Below, one piece after another: positions 21,691 to 33,671 of a stretch of 64,000 bases of DNA; position 1 is the first letter of the stretch; every line of letters starts with the position of its first letter. The stretch covers positions 872,652 through 936,651 of the forward strand of contig FJOG01000002.1 in assembly GCA_900073065.1 (NCBI GenBank), written 5' to 3'. The position numbers and the translations under genes are program-made. The notes beneath the pieces are model-generated. The model saw only the letters and a program-made list of their open reading frames with translations. It had not been told where the DNA came from and searched no databases. This DNA is from Phialocephala subalpina. Its lineage: Eukaryota > Ascomycota > Leotiomycetes > Helotiales > Mollisiaceae.

Positions 21691-24600
21691 CACTTCTGAC
21701 TCCCGGCTCAGACATCTTTCGGCCTGGGACAATCCGTCTTATACCTGGCTTTGGTCAACAACTTTCCCCAAACCACGAACACGTCACGGCGAGGCAACAT
21801 GCACGCTGCCATTTCGACGGGCTGAGATTTCGGTGCCAACAAGAGATTTGCGCCAGATTGTGAAGGGTTTCTGGAGGTTGTCAGCGAGGACTAGGCATAT
21901 CAAATGTGATCACCAGGGAGGCTCTCAAATTTCTCGGCCGGGTGCATGGTAGCGAAACACCATACATGTAGCCACCCCACTTGGTACTCGTCCCCGAAGA
22001 AGTCATTCTTTGAGCCTATGTCGCACAGCCGTTGTGATACTACCCACATACGCGGTTCTGATCCAATGATAGCTTAAATTCTGAAACTGGAAGGGAAAAC
22101 TTGAGATCAATTGGCCTAGCAAAGATCTGGTCACATTTCAGTCTAGCTATCTTGTTGATACTGCCAACAATAAGTTTTCCGCTCATGAGAGAAGTTATGT
22201 CAAGACTTCGCAACGTGTTTCTGAGGGCTTTGTGCTACACGTTGGAGGCTGACGTACCAGCGCTTCTCGAGATCTCTGAGTCCTTACACCCAGACCACGG
22301 CTGTTGTCCAACGATGATAGTGGTTAGCAGAGGCGAAGCTCTTCATATTACCGCAAATTCCAACCATTAAGTTCAATCCAAGGCTTGATCCACCCACGAG
22401 AACCCTTGAGGGGAACCACACGCGCTGATGCTCCGCAATGGTTCGCCCTTCCTGCCCTATGGCCAGTAGCCAACCTGCAGATTTTGTGTCCTACATATAC
22501 GGACAGACGCTACACCTCAATTGCATGCACGGCAGGGCACGACTCCTTTTACCAATGTTGCGAACATACGAATGCTCGGTCATGGCAGGTTGTTGTGCCC
22601 GAGAACATGATAGCCGTAAGGCAGAGTATGACCGCGAACTGTAACTTCTGTAAATGCCGATAAGGCTGAGAACCACTCCCCTATCCTCGACTTGAGCCTC
22701 TTTCGTTCGCCGACAGATTCGGCAACGGGATTCATTGTTACCTGGACCCGTCTCAGCCTCTTGATGCACATCTCTCGTAGAAATCATTCTCAGCGAAGGA
22801 ATCTTGGGAATTTCATACTGGTCACCAAATTTCAGGATACAGCCTGAGTACAGACATCAGTGCCCGCAAATCGCTTCGCGTTTGTTCGAAAGCTCCTATG
22901 CGACGTTATGTAATCGTTTTCGCCGTTCAGAGAAGGCTTATTCGAAGGACAGACTCGCACAACAAAGTCGTTCCCATGTGGATGCTCGGGTATTCCCGCC
23001 CAGCACAACCATTCATCTGTTTGCCACAGTCTATAATATCGATATCCGAACACTCGATAACGATCATGCAGATATGACTGGACGGCGGCCACAGTCCTCC
23101 ACGAACCAGCCACACAAAAATCAACAAATACCATCAGGAACCTGTCAACCTATGGTACTGTGCACAGAACTTCTGCTACCATGGTGATACAGGTGCATAC
23201 CTGGCCCACATGACATTCTGAGATCACCTCGGCAGCTGTCTGTTTTGATCATATATCATAATCTGCGGTCTCTTCTCCAGCAGGTTCTTTACCTCCAGTC
23301 GGACTATTCTCCCACAAGGACCTTTCATGGAACCTATGAGCTCATGAAAGGTATGTATCATGTTTTACAGTCGCCTTATTCTCCTGGGACTGTTGGCGCC
23401 ACCACCAACGAGGCTAGTCTTGCAGAACAGTCAAAGGACTCGCAAGACTCCGCACAGCTTTCCTAGTCAGGAGGCTGATTTGTGTCTTTCAGATACGTAC
23501 GTCTTGTTTCTTCTCTCTCATCCACAGAAATACCCAACATGAAGCTTCTCAACGTCGGAGGAAGATTTCGGCTGTCGCTTCGAACATTGGCACCCTAGAG
23601 GAAGTGAGAGTGGAATCTTCAATAAGGGCGTAACCAGGCGGGACTCTGTTCATCAACGTCAATTGGTTTTGAAAGAAATATAGAATGCACAAGGTTCTCT
23701 CGAGAAACTTTTACCGGAGTTTGAAGTACCTGATCCCAAAGCTACGGCTTGCGGAATGGATTCTTGAGGTAAGCAAATGTATCACGTGCAATACCTTCGC
23801 TTATGGAATCGACCCCTTTCTAGACCAGTCCAGGCCGTTCAGATTCCCAATCGCAAAGCAGATGTTACCACAAAATGCCCTAATGCGTCATACTTTCCGT
23901 ATCAGTCTGACATGACAGAAAACGAAGGTAGTTAGTAACACCACATCGCTTGGTCCCGCTAGCTGGCATCAACATAGCCCTATAGTCCCATAGTCGGCGA
24001 CCAAACTTTCAAAACATGCAGTCTGCCGTATAGAAGACCTCCATTGCCGAAGGCATTCTAGCTTGATGGGGCAGTATACGTTGAGTGTCGGCTTGGTGCA
24101 TATACACGCACGTGTATACGATGAACGGAACCTGCAGTAACACAGCTCAGTGAGAAATATGAGGTTTGACGAACGTTGGAAACATCTAATCGCTACAAGA
24201 TGTGCCTATCATTGTGGCGTGCGACTTGATGTGCAGCACCACCAGACGTGTGGTAACCGGGATCAAAAACCGAATCGAAATATCAAGTAGCACAGCGGTT
24301 TCGGAATTCGGAGCTCACGAGACTGGTTCCAAAGCGAATGACGAGGCTAGGTAGGGCTACGTACATACACGGCAGATGGCATTCGAGCTGAGCGGGACTT
24401 TCGGGACACGGAGAGCTTCTTGAGTCCTAGGTTTCTCGGTCCTGGTCGTCGCCAAGTCATTATTGAGGTGAGATCACTGACGAGGCAGATCACGGTTGCG
24501 GCAAGTCACCTTCGAGGAACGTCGTGCACAAGGATCACGTTTGAGAGAAGACCACCGCTTGACACCTCTTTTCTCCAATCAAGGCTCTTTGCAGTCATCT

Positions 24601-25465
24601 CAATGTTTGATCCTCTCTGGAGCCAAATTCCCACTTCATGACGTTCCCAAAGGTCCATCAAATCAAGAACACCCCACTCAAACTACTCGTACTATCACAT
24701 CGATTTCTATCCTGAGCCCTGAAAACCATTATGTTTGTGCACCTTCAATCTTGAGAAGCTCCATCTTTGAGGAAGTTTCCTGGACACTCACCTTGCATCT
24801 CGCTAGTGGCTGACAAAATAATTGCTCTGTCAAGCGTCGACTATTTAATTCGAGGACTGGCAACCTCAAATCAGCCCATCCTGACCTTCAAATCCCATAT
24901 AACGTGTCTCCCTACGTTTTTGAGAATTTGCGCCACTCTTCTTCAAGAATTCAAGAGCCCTAGGACTTTTGCTCTCTGGACCTTTGTCCTGTAGGTCGGG
25001 CAGGACTCTCGAAACGTGGAAGGAGCTAGTTGAAGTCCTTGGCTTTGAGTCCTTCCCGTGGTGTGGACTTGAAGGACTCTCGGCCTGCTCTTCCGTGCTC
25101 TTACTCCTGCTCCTGCACATGAGTTAGGTTCGAGGTCTTTTTTGGGCCCTTCCCATTATGGACCTGAGCAACTGCCCAAAGCAATCTCGGAGCCGACTCT
25201 TTCCTGAGTTTGTCGCCCGGATGTCTCCTTCATCACGATGTTGCAACTTGTAACTGTCAACACATGGAAGGGAGGGGTTGCTTGAAGTTCGATCTTTGAT
25301 TATTCGTATGTTTACAGTTTTTAGATATCTGATTAGTTCGATATCTCGGGTATCAATCCTTTCCGATCCCATCCAAGACTCCCGCAATGCAACCCAAACC
25401 TTTACTCCCAGATAATACAATACAAGATACAAAGCTCACTCAGCTTCCCACCACCTCATTATCAA
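21691..25465. other. 3.8-kb gene-poor stretch
   Basis: I found no supportable gene. The open frames are short, overlap on both strands and lack domain motifs. A minus-strand stretch at 22832-23134 (VFVDFCVAGSWRTVAAV, RLWQTDEWLCWAGIPEH) looks slightly protein-like and may be a relic of an unidentified gene. There are no terminal repeats or transposase motifs. Confidence 0.4.
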
Positions 25466-28400
25466 CTACCTTCCGTCCCCTTCATCCCCACCTCTCTCAC
25501 TCCTCGCCCTCTTCCCTCTCCCCCCATTTCCATCTTCCTCGTCCTCCTCCACGTCCACATCATCCCTCCGTCCCCTCCCACTCCGTCCCGAATCAACACC
25601 ATGTTTTTCTCTCCTATGACTCCTCAGATTGTCACTCCGGGTAAAGGTACTCTTACAACCCGAGATCTTGCATTTATAGATCTTGCGTTTGGATTCTGAG
25701 GGGTGTTGGGTTCGTTTATGGCGGCGGAGGTTGGAGGCGAACCATTTTTCGTCGCCAGTGGGTATGTAGCCGCAGTGGCAGCGGAGAAGGTTTGAGGAGG
25801 AGGCGGTGGGTGTGGACTTGAAGCTGCTGTTTGGTGTGGTTGATGGTTGGAGTGGAGGTTTGGGCGGGGGAGCGAATGGTGAGGGCGCGGTTGAACTGGA
25901 GTTTGGTGTTGGGTGAGGGGTTGGTGGGACGTTCTGATGCGAGGCTGATGCTGCGGAAGAGGATCGGTGATGAGAGGAGGTTGGAATCGCGAATGGAGAG
26001 AGATGGTTCATGTTCGAAGCTGGAAGTGAAGCAGGTCGTGGTGGGACAGTCGCGACAGGAGGAATATCGAGAGTGTTGGAGCTGTCATGATGATGGCTCA
26101 AAATCTCATCCAGGTCTCGAGCAAGTGCAGCGGATGAAGCATCGACATCCTGGCCAGGCTCCCAGTCAAGATTCAGAAGCATGTCTTCGTTGAAAAGGTC
26201 TTGCTCTTGGATATGAGACTGATGTGCACTATAATCGTTGTTGTAATTCTCCTCGGGCAGCAGTCGCTTAATCTCTGCTATATCTCGAATATGATATGAT
26301 GTTCGAGGGTTCTTGCTTCGAGACTCTTCCGCATAAAGAGTATCGCAGAGGCCCGCTACGTGTGAGACGAATCTGCTATAGGCAGCGTCTGACTGTGAAG
26401 CAAGCTGATTTGATTAACATCTGATCCTCAACATGAGATTGCGCTGAACTTACCTTGCCAGCAAATATCAAGTCTAGCTCCAAGCTTCGAACACTAGTGA
26501 TTTGGCCTTGCATGAGTCGTCTTTCTACGCTCACGACATCCTCGATGAAACCTTCGATCCCCAACTTCTTGATCAACTCGTCGATGACTTGCGTCTTGGC
26601 TTTCCTTTCAAAGCTTGCTTGCACGAAGTCGAAGCCACGATTCAAGGGAGCTTCTAAGTTGTCACTGCTTCCTAGACTTTCGAATACTATCTTCACGTTA
26701 GCGATAGTTCACCTTCGGAAGAACTTTAACTTGCCATCCAGAAAGTGCTTGCAGCTTTCAAATAATAGTCTCTGCTTTTCGGGAGAAGAGGCAACTTCTG
26801 ACAGGCCACTTATGCTGGCAGCATCAAGCGGTTGCCAAACAGCTCGAGCAATCTGCAGATACAACTGCTGCTGTCTTTTTGATGGCAACTCTTGCACCCA
26901 TGTCAAGGAGTCCTTGAACCAGGCCTCAGTTTCCACTTTGGCCTCGTCTTGGTCCACTGCTATTGCAAGAGCAAAAGCTATATGCATAAATGCGAAGACT
27001 TGTATGATTGCCGTCGGATTTCGACCTTCGAGGATGCCTTGCAGCACATCAAGTCCGAGAGAGACCATTGATGTCCTCGACATCGCTAGGAGTTCTTGGG
27101 TGATTGAAGTGCTTGGTAATTCCTTCAATGCAGTCTTTGTGTGATCGATATGCTCATCCAGGACCTCCGAGAAGGATTGCACCAAGTCCGAAGCATTCCG
27201 CCAATGTGGAGAGACTGGCTTTGGTCTTTCCGAGATAGGACATCTGCTGGCGGAGTGCGTTGTGCTCGAGCTATTCGATCGGCTCACAGTCACATCCTGT
27301 GCCATAACAGATGGGATCGACGGCATTGACATAGGCCCCGACAAGACGGCACCGCTGATCCAGTCTTGAGAGATCTGCCCAATCTCACGCTTCTTGCCCT
27401 TGTCTCTGATACTTCCAAATCTTGGAAGGTCAGTCATCGAGAAGTCCCAAGCAGACGGAGCTGTGTATGATGTAGCACTCGTATACCCAGAGTCCACGGT
27501 AGAGAAAGTGTTCCCGGTCTCGTCGCTGTCAGTAGGAGATATCTCCAGCGAGCTGTAGTCGAATCCACCAGAAGCACTCAATGGGGATATGATCGTAGCT
27601 GATAGAGGAGCGTCATCCCAGTTCGAGTTATTCGTCTGAAAGTTGTGAGCTGGCTTCGCGTGAGGTGCGTGTGGGCTGTGAGACGAGCAAGAGGTATCCA
27701 ACGAAAGCCTTGGTGGTCTAGGAGACTCGGCTTGGACTTTTGCTGATGACAGCGTCGGGTCATCCCACTCTTCGAAATACAAGTTATCGGCCCAATTCTC
27801 TGACCCGACACCTAGCTCGACTGGACACTCTGTTCCCATCATTTCTGATACGTTGCTTTCAGCACTGAGTTCATGGGAAGCAGCGAAGTCACCAGGCATT
27901 TCGCGGACTACTGAATCGTTTGGAAGTTCCTGCGCTTGCTGATACCGATCAAAGTCCATCGGACTGTGGAAGTTTGCATGTTCAGAGATGTTGGAAAGGT
28001 CCTTTCCATTCCTGAAGACATCGGGGTCGTATGTTCGATGGGGTCTGGCTCCAAGCTTGGAGAAGATCTTCTTTGCGACAGATGAGATGCGTTCTGTTCG
28101 GGAAGGTGCCCCTTGACATCGCCGACACTTGAAATTCCCAACCCGTTCCGGCTTTTGACAGTGAAAGCACCAGTAAAGTCCTTTGGATAGATGAGGGCAA
28201 TTGAACACGTGCTTTAGCATTTCCTCCTGGGACTTGAACACCTCTCGGCACCATAGGAGAGGACAAGTCCGCCGTTCGTCGTCGGTGATTGATTCATCGG
28301 TATATTTGCGAGTGTATGCTACCCATGCTAGGAAGCGAAGGTGTGACGACTTATGCTTTGGAAAGTTGCGAGTCCTGATAGACGTTAGTGATCTATATTT

Positions 28401-28592
28401 GATGGCAATTGGCAAACCTTACACGCAAGATTCGTGAACTTCATAGTCCGACGGATCAATGTCCGAACACGACGACCTTGCTGAAGCAATTGTGTCGGCA
28501 CGAGAGGGTCGGTTTGGTTGTGGGACTTTGACCACGCTGATTTCGTCGTCGCCGTTGGCGAACGAACGTTGGCTGCGACTCCGCTTGAACAT
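25466..28592 (-). CDS. C2H2 zinc-finger transcription factor-like protein
   Basis: Four exons (28592-28423, 28374-26735, 26686-26454, 26392-25466) join in frame to 989 residues. The N-terminal region has a Cys-rich module, CPLLWCREVF ... HVFNC ... GLYWCFHCQKPERVGNF then CRRC (about residues 90-150). The middle is Ser-rich and disordered, followed by a long helical part. The C-terminus has two C2H2-type fingers, CHCGYIPTGDEKWFASNLRR and CKISGCKSTFTRSDNLRSHR with their HxxxxH ends, then a basic/acidic tail rich in RGRRDDVDVEEDEEDG. This is a known fungal regulator layout: DNA binding at the C-terminal fingers, in the nucleus. The second intron appears to be GC-AG (GCAAGT ... CTAAC ... ATAG, 48 nt); without it the frame stops at 26709. 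The TTG codon at 28607 was rejected as start in favour of ATG 28592. Confidence 0.82.
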
Positions 28593-30267
28593 CGTGAAGT
28601 CCTTCAAAACACAGGAATTGTCGTCGTCAATGTCTGGTGCCTTGCAACGAACACTAGTGATTCAACCGGATGATGGCAGAAGAAACTTCCCATATTGCCA
28701 CGACACGGTATGTATAAGTCCTCGCGCTCGTGAAGAAACACAGCGCAGTAGGACTCTTGAAGGACTTCGTTTCTCGAGGTGCAGCCTCACGCACGTGAAT
28801 TGATGGTGGGGGCAGCGTAAGGCTCACCGAGTCGAGTCAAATTGATGGGACTTCCGACTCTCACCTAAGAGGACAGACTGGCGAAGTCTGCCGATTCCGG
28901 ATCGTAGCCTGGCCTATGAATCTGCACAGCTGTTGTGTTTTAGGGAGGTGTTGTCAGCTCCAAGGCCCAGTCCTGATGGTTGCCTTGTGGCGCCTCACCG
29001 ACGCTTCCCTCGCAAGGCAGATTGCTGGGGCTGACCGATGCCACATTGCCAACAAATTTGTCCACATTGTGAACGAATCCGAGCACACACCTATCGTCTG
29101 GAGTCTGTCGGTAGTTGCATCGCCGAGTCTTTGGGGGCCATGACGGCATCCAGAGATAATGCACTGAGACCGAAGCATCTCGTCTAGACAGTCCTCTATC
29201 TTCACCAGATACTGCGTCACCAGGACTCCGAAGCGTTTCCGGACTTGAGAAAGAGAAGAAAGCTGGTCTTGGAGAGATACAAACACTGTGTTTAGGACTG
29301 TGATCAATGATCGAACGATGCCGAATGAGCTGGTCCTCTTCCAAGATTGTTTGCCGATGCTGCGAACAGCGAGAAAGATGCATCTCATCCTTTGAAGGAA
29401 GAGACAGATGGCATAGATATAACACTGGATCACCACCGTGTGATACCATTCCCTATAATTAGAGCATTCCGCGACTCTATTTCTGTATCCATTCTGGTGC
29501 CCATCTTGTCTCAAGATGTCCTCAGGAGGCAAACTTGCGGCCCTCATTGAGATGAGATGCACCTCTCAGAGTTGAAGCTTCTGCCATCGGATCGCGGCTT
29601 CCAGGACTCTCCAGGACTCGGTGTGCGAAGGCTGCAGGACTCGGTGAAGGTGGGTTGTGAGTGGCTGAGAGTGGTGTGCGGAGGCTGACATGAGGCAGCG
29701 AATGGTTTGCAGATCAGTGAGAGCGGTGGGGAAAGAAGCGAGGAACTTAAGCTAACTGTGAGCTTTTCCAGAGAGCATTTGGAACATAACAAAATGACTG
29801 AGAAAGTCAGGTAGAAACAGCCGCGTTATTGAGGATTAAGCAAAATTTGTGAAAGAAGGAGATACTACTTTCTGGGAAGGAACGCCAGGAGAGAAATTTA
29901 AAGGTCACGCTATTTTCACGTGATGTCCCTTCCACGAAGAGCCTTTGTGTGAGTGGTTGAAATGATCCTTGGCATGATCTGGACAGGATTTTGGGGCAGT
30001 TTTGTTGCATATCGCAAAATCCGTCCAACTTCCCAACCCAATCAAATTCCCTGACTGTTTCTGCGATGCAGGGAACTTCGAGACCGCGCCGTACCGTACC
30101 AGATCAACATCAACCTTCTGCATTAACTGACATCTTGAACTTTTGGCATGCCGTTTGAACTGAATGTCTGGCCTCCTGTTTCTGCTTCGACTTCAGAGTA
30201 GAAATCCTCTCGAACGTCTGGTGCTCTGGCACATTCGACCTCCTGAGGCAATACGCTGTACGTAGCC
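28593..30267. other. Intergenic, no gene supported
   Basis: Presumed promoter of the C2H2 gene and upstream region of the hydrolase pseudogene. Minus-strand open frames of 170-200 codons at 28940-29562 overlap in two frames. Neither shows a domain, so I did not call them. Confidence 0.4.
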
Positions 30268-31205
30268 ATGAGCTCTCCGTCTGAACCTCAGCCCGCTGAT
30301 TCAGAAACCACCGCCCTCGAAGATGGCCACACCCTCGGCTACGCAGTTTATGGACAATCACTGTCTCTAGATGTCCCGGTCGTCCTCTACTTCCACGGCT
30401 CCTGACTCAAAGCAGAGTTCATAGCCAACACCTCCATCCCCGTGACAATCATAGCAATCGACCGTACAGGCATCGGACTTTCCTCCTTCCTCCCCTCCCG
30501 TAAAATCACAGACTGGCCATCCGATGTACTGGCGCTGGTGGATCACCTCAAGATAGAGAGGTTCCATGTTGTAGGCGGGAGCGGAGGATCTCCTTACGCC
30601 CTCGTCTGTCTACTCTCCTCTCTCTTCCCACGCACCCGACTTTTGAACGTAGCAGTCGTATCAGGCATCTATCCTCTAAGTCTAGGGACTGAGGGCTTGC
30701 TATTCCCCATAAAGCTCATCCTCTACGGCGGCGCATGGCTCCCTTTGTTCACGAGGAAGTTTCTTGATTTAGAATTCGGAGGCGCGGTGGACAGCAGAGA
30801 AGAATTCGAAAGAAAATTTATGAAAGCCATGGAAAGCAGATTAGAGAGGGACTTGAGACGTCTGGACGATTTACCATTTAGGAGGATGATGATTGATAGT
30901 ATGCGTGAGGCGTTTAGGCAAGGGAGTGAGGGGCTGCTTATGATTGTAGCCTTTATGGACAGGATTGGGGTTCTCTCTTTCGGACTTGGAGATTGATGGG
31001 GGTGGAGCGGGGAAGAGAAGGGCAATATTATGGCACGGAAAAGGAGATGTGAACGCACCTGTGCAGATGGCTGAGAAGGCTAGTAAGTTGATGAAAGGGA
31101 GTGAGTTGAGGGTTGTGGAGGGGGAGACGCATTTGAGTATGCCATAGCTGCGTTGAGGATATTTTGAAAGATTTATTGAGAATGGGCAGTGCTCGTGAGG
31201 ATTGA
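30268..31205 (+). pseudogene. Alpha/beta hydrolase, broken by a stop and frameshifts
   Basis: From ATG 30268 the frame reads ALEDGHTLGYAVYGQS and VPVVLYFHGS, then a TGA at 30403-30405. Homologues have an HGxPGSR-type oxyanion loop there, so three residues also seem lost. The same frame resumes: IIAIDRTGIGLSS, and HVVGGSGGSPYALVCL, which has the nucleophile elbow as GGSGGSP. It continues to about 30960. A frameshift follows: FSLSDLEIDGGGAGKRRAIL, WHGKGDVNAPVQMAEKASKL and GETHLS lie in another frame. A last shift near 31145 leads to EDILKDLLRMGSARED and stop at 31205. The Asp of GDVNAP and His of THLS would complete the triad. Family: fungal alpha/beta-fold hydrolases; this copy should be non-functional. 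Confidence 0.8.
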
Positions 31206-31407
31206 TGAAGAGAGGGTTGAACGAAAGAAGAGCGCCATTGACCCAACTGGCCACTAAATCGCGTGAAGCCAACTTTTTGGGGGAAGAAAGTATTGGACAC
31301 GCGGATAAGGGCAAACTGAGCATGAGCCACAAAATATCCATTATACAGACAAAGAGCAAAGGTAATTCAAGCCATATACACATGCCATAAACAACAGAAA
31401 TCGAATG

Positions 31408-33153
31408 TCAGAGGGTATCTCGAATCCTCACAAACTCCTTGTAACGTCCCACGGTCCACCTCCTGCATTGCTTCCCATAGATCATCATAGGAACCGTTAA
31501 CATGACGAAAAAGAAATCCAGGACCGCAATTGCAATGAAGCAATCTCGCACTCCGCTAGCATCCAACCAATCACTCGCTGTGAAGGTGAAAACCATCGCT
31601 AGGGAATTATTGATGACACTGACGCCCACCATTCCTTCCAGAACCATTTCTGGGTAGGCGTCCATGAGGTAGGCCATAGAGAGATCACCGGCACAACCCC
31701 AGCCGAAACCGATGAGGCCGAGACCGACGTAGCAAGGTGGCCAGGACCAGCCGTACGCAGTACCTATTCCGAAAAGGAGCATGCCGGCGGGAGAGATGAT
31801 AGCACAGGGATACATCATCCATAATCTATCCTCAGCTTCGCGAATCCCATTTCTACGTTCTGCCATCCAGAAGACAAAACGATCAGAGAGATAACCACCC
31901 CAGAAACAACCGATGACGGCTCCGATCAAGCAAGGAATATTCATTAGGCCAGTTCCGACATCACCATAATTCCAAGGAGGGCCTAGTGGAAGTCAGTTTA
32001 CTGCTTTTGTAGATTTTAGGAGTATAGACGCATGTCTCGTGGGGACCGCTTGAGCCCTAGAGGCAAGAGAACACGGAAGGGGAAATAATTAGCCGAGAGA
32101 GTGACACTTACCATACCAGTTGTCTTCTTCCAGGGTGAGGTAGAAGGTTAACCAGGCGTCTTGAGCGCCCCACTGTATACCAGAGTAGATCACTGCTGGA
32201 AATGTGAAGACTCGGAGAGTATGAAGCAAACGAGCCATGTATTGCTTGAAGCCCGTACCGACCACATTTGGGGCAAGCGTAATGAGTTGGATGCGTTGCC
32301 AGTACGTCTTCTTCTTCTCAACTTGTGATTCGACATTCGGATCCGAAGCGGAATGTTTGAGGTCCTTAGAAACCTTCTTCTCCGTCTCTGACGTGTTGTC
32401 TTCTCTTGTTTCTTGCACGCCATCAATGACTGGTCCGTCGTAGGCTGAACGGTCGAATAGAGTTTCCTCGAGCGTGAAGTAAACCACTGCAATGGTAATT
32501 GTTGAGATGATGACCGACATCCATCCGATCCAACGCCATGAAAGCCTGTCCGCGATAAATCCTGCAATCAGAGGTCCAAGATAGGTTCCAATACTGGTAG
32601 ACAAGACGTAGATACCGATCACAGATCCTCTCTGATGTTGGAAGAAAATCTCGGACAGAGAAAGTTGGACGTTGGCTTCCGCGCAAGCCTCAGATGCTCC
32701 AACAAAAAGCTGATTCCAGATCGAGTCCTCGGTCGATTGTACACGAGCCATCCAAATTGCTCCGACAACTCCCAATGTCAAGCAGACCAGGTAGGTGATT
32801 CTCCTCCCATATAACCATGCCGCAGGCGAAATCAACAGAGTCCAATATCCGATACCAATGAACAACACACCAGCCCCGGTATTCATAGCATTGTATGAGA
32901 TCCCATATTCTGCATTCATTCCATCTTGTGCCGAGCCTGCATCGTTGGCAGTGGCAGCAGTCAAGCCTGTGATAAAACAGAGCAAGAACGCATGCCAGTA
33001 TTTTCGAGGAAGGGACCAATTGAGAGGATCGTTTGGAGAAGGAGTCGGCTGCGGGGAGAGGACGATGTCGCCATGACGTTGAAGGTGTGAGGAGGCATTC
33101 TGGGCATCTTCTTCAATCAGCCTCGAAGTGCCAGGCAACCATTCTTCTTCCAT
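31408..33153 (-). CDS. MFS transporter (DHA1-like)
   Basis: Exons 33153-32112 and 31982-31408 give 538 residues; the intron (129 nt) has GTAAGT and ACTAG. It begins with an acidic cytosolic N-terminus, then NDPLNWSLPRKYWHAFLLCF, the usual start of fungal DHA1 drug:H+ antiporters. Transmembrane helices follow, with YGRRITYLVCLTLGV (loop 2-3 motif), QRGSVIGIYVLSTSIGTYLG and PLIAGFIADRLSWRWIGW. A long charged central loop (about residues 255-310) precedes the second half, which has GAVIGCFWGGYLSDRFVFW and LIGFGWGCAGDLSMAYLMDA. It probably exports or imports a small organic compound across the plasma membrane; the substrate cannot be told. A TTG at 33174 was rejected as start. A 250-bp tandem duplication begins 19 bp upstream of the ATG. 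Confidence 0.9.
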
Positions 33154-33171
33154 CTTTTCACTTCCGTTGTC

Positions 33172-33671
33172 CAACTGTCCCCCTCAAGCAGGCGCAATAC
33201 AACTCTGGTTGTGCAAGACGAGAGGAATTTTCGCGTCGAAATTTTCTGTGCGACTTGGTGACGATTAGGGCCGAATGTGGGCTGCCGATACGTATTGCTG
33301 AAGCAATCGCTGGAAGCTGTTGCAAAATCTCACCGGGACATGACTGCTGAAGAAAAGCCTCGGGGTCTCGAGGAAAGGAAATAGGAAATGTTATATGCTC
33401 TGTTTACACTCTTGAAGGTGGCAACTGTCCCCCTCAAGCAGGCGCAATACAACTCTGGTTGTGCAAGACGAGAGGAATTTTCGCGTCGAAATTTTCTGTG
33501 CGACTTGGTGACGATTAGGGCCGAATGTGGGCTGCCGATACGTATTGCTGAAGCAATCGCTGGAAGCTGTTGCAAAATCTCACCGGGACATGACTGCTGA
33601 AGAAAAGCCTCGGGGTCTCGAGGAAAGGAAATAGGAAATGTTATATGCTCTGTTTACACTCTTGAAGGTGG
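33172..33671. repeat. Perfect 250-bp tandem duplication at MFS promoter
   Basis: 33172-33421 and 33422-33671 are identical at every base I compared; the flanks differ (33171 c against 33421 g; 33672 a against 33422 c). Each unit contains cgtattgctgaagcaatcg and ends with ctcttgaaggtgg. The duplication doubles the immediate upstream region of the transporter gene. Confidence 0.97.

Noticed and set aside
22804..23187. Open frames on both strands in the 21.7-25.5 kb stretch
   Set aside because: No domain, no splice-compatible model, no transposon motifs; left as unassigned.
28940..29562. Two overlapping minus-strand frames of 170 and 202 codons
   Set aside because: They use different frames over the same DNA, neither has a domain or balanced composition, and no splice pattern joins them to a neighbour.
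33033..33600. Two plus-strand frames with the same C-terminal peptide
   Set aside because: The shared peptide is only the translation of the 250-bp duplicated DNA, antisense to the MFS start region.
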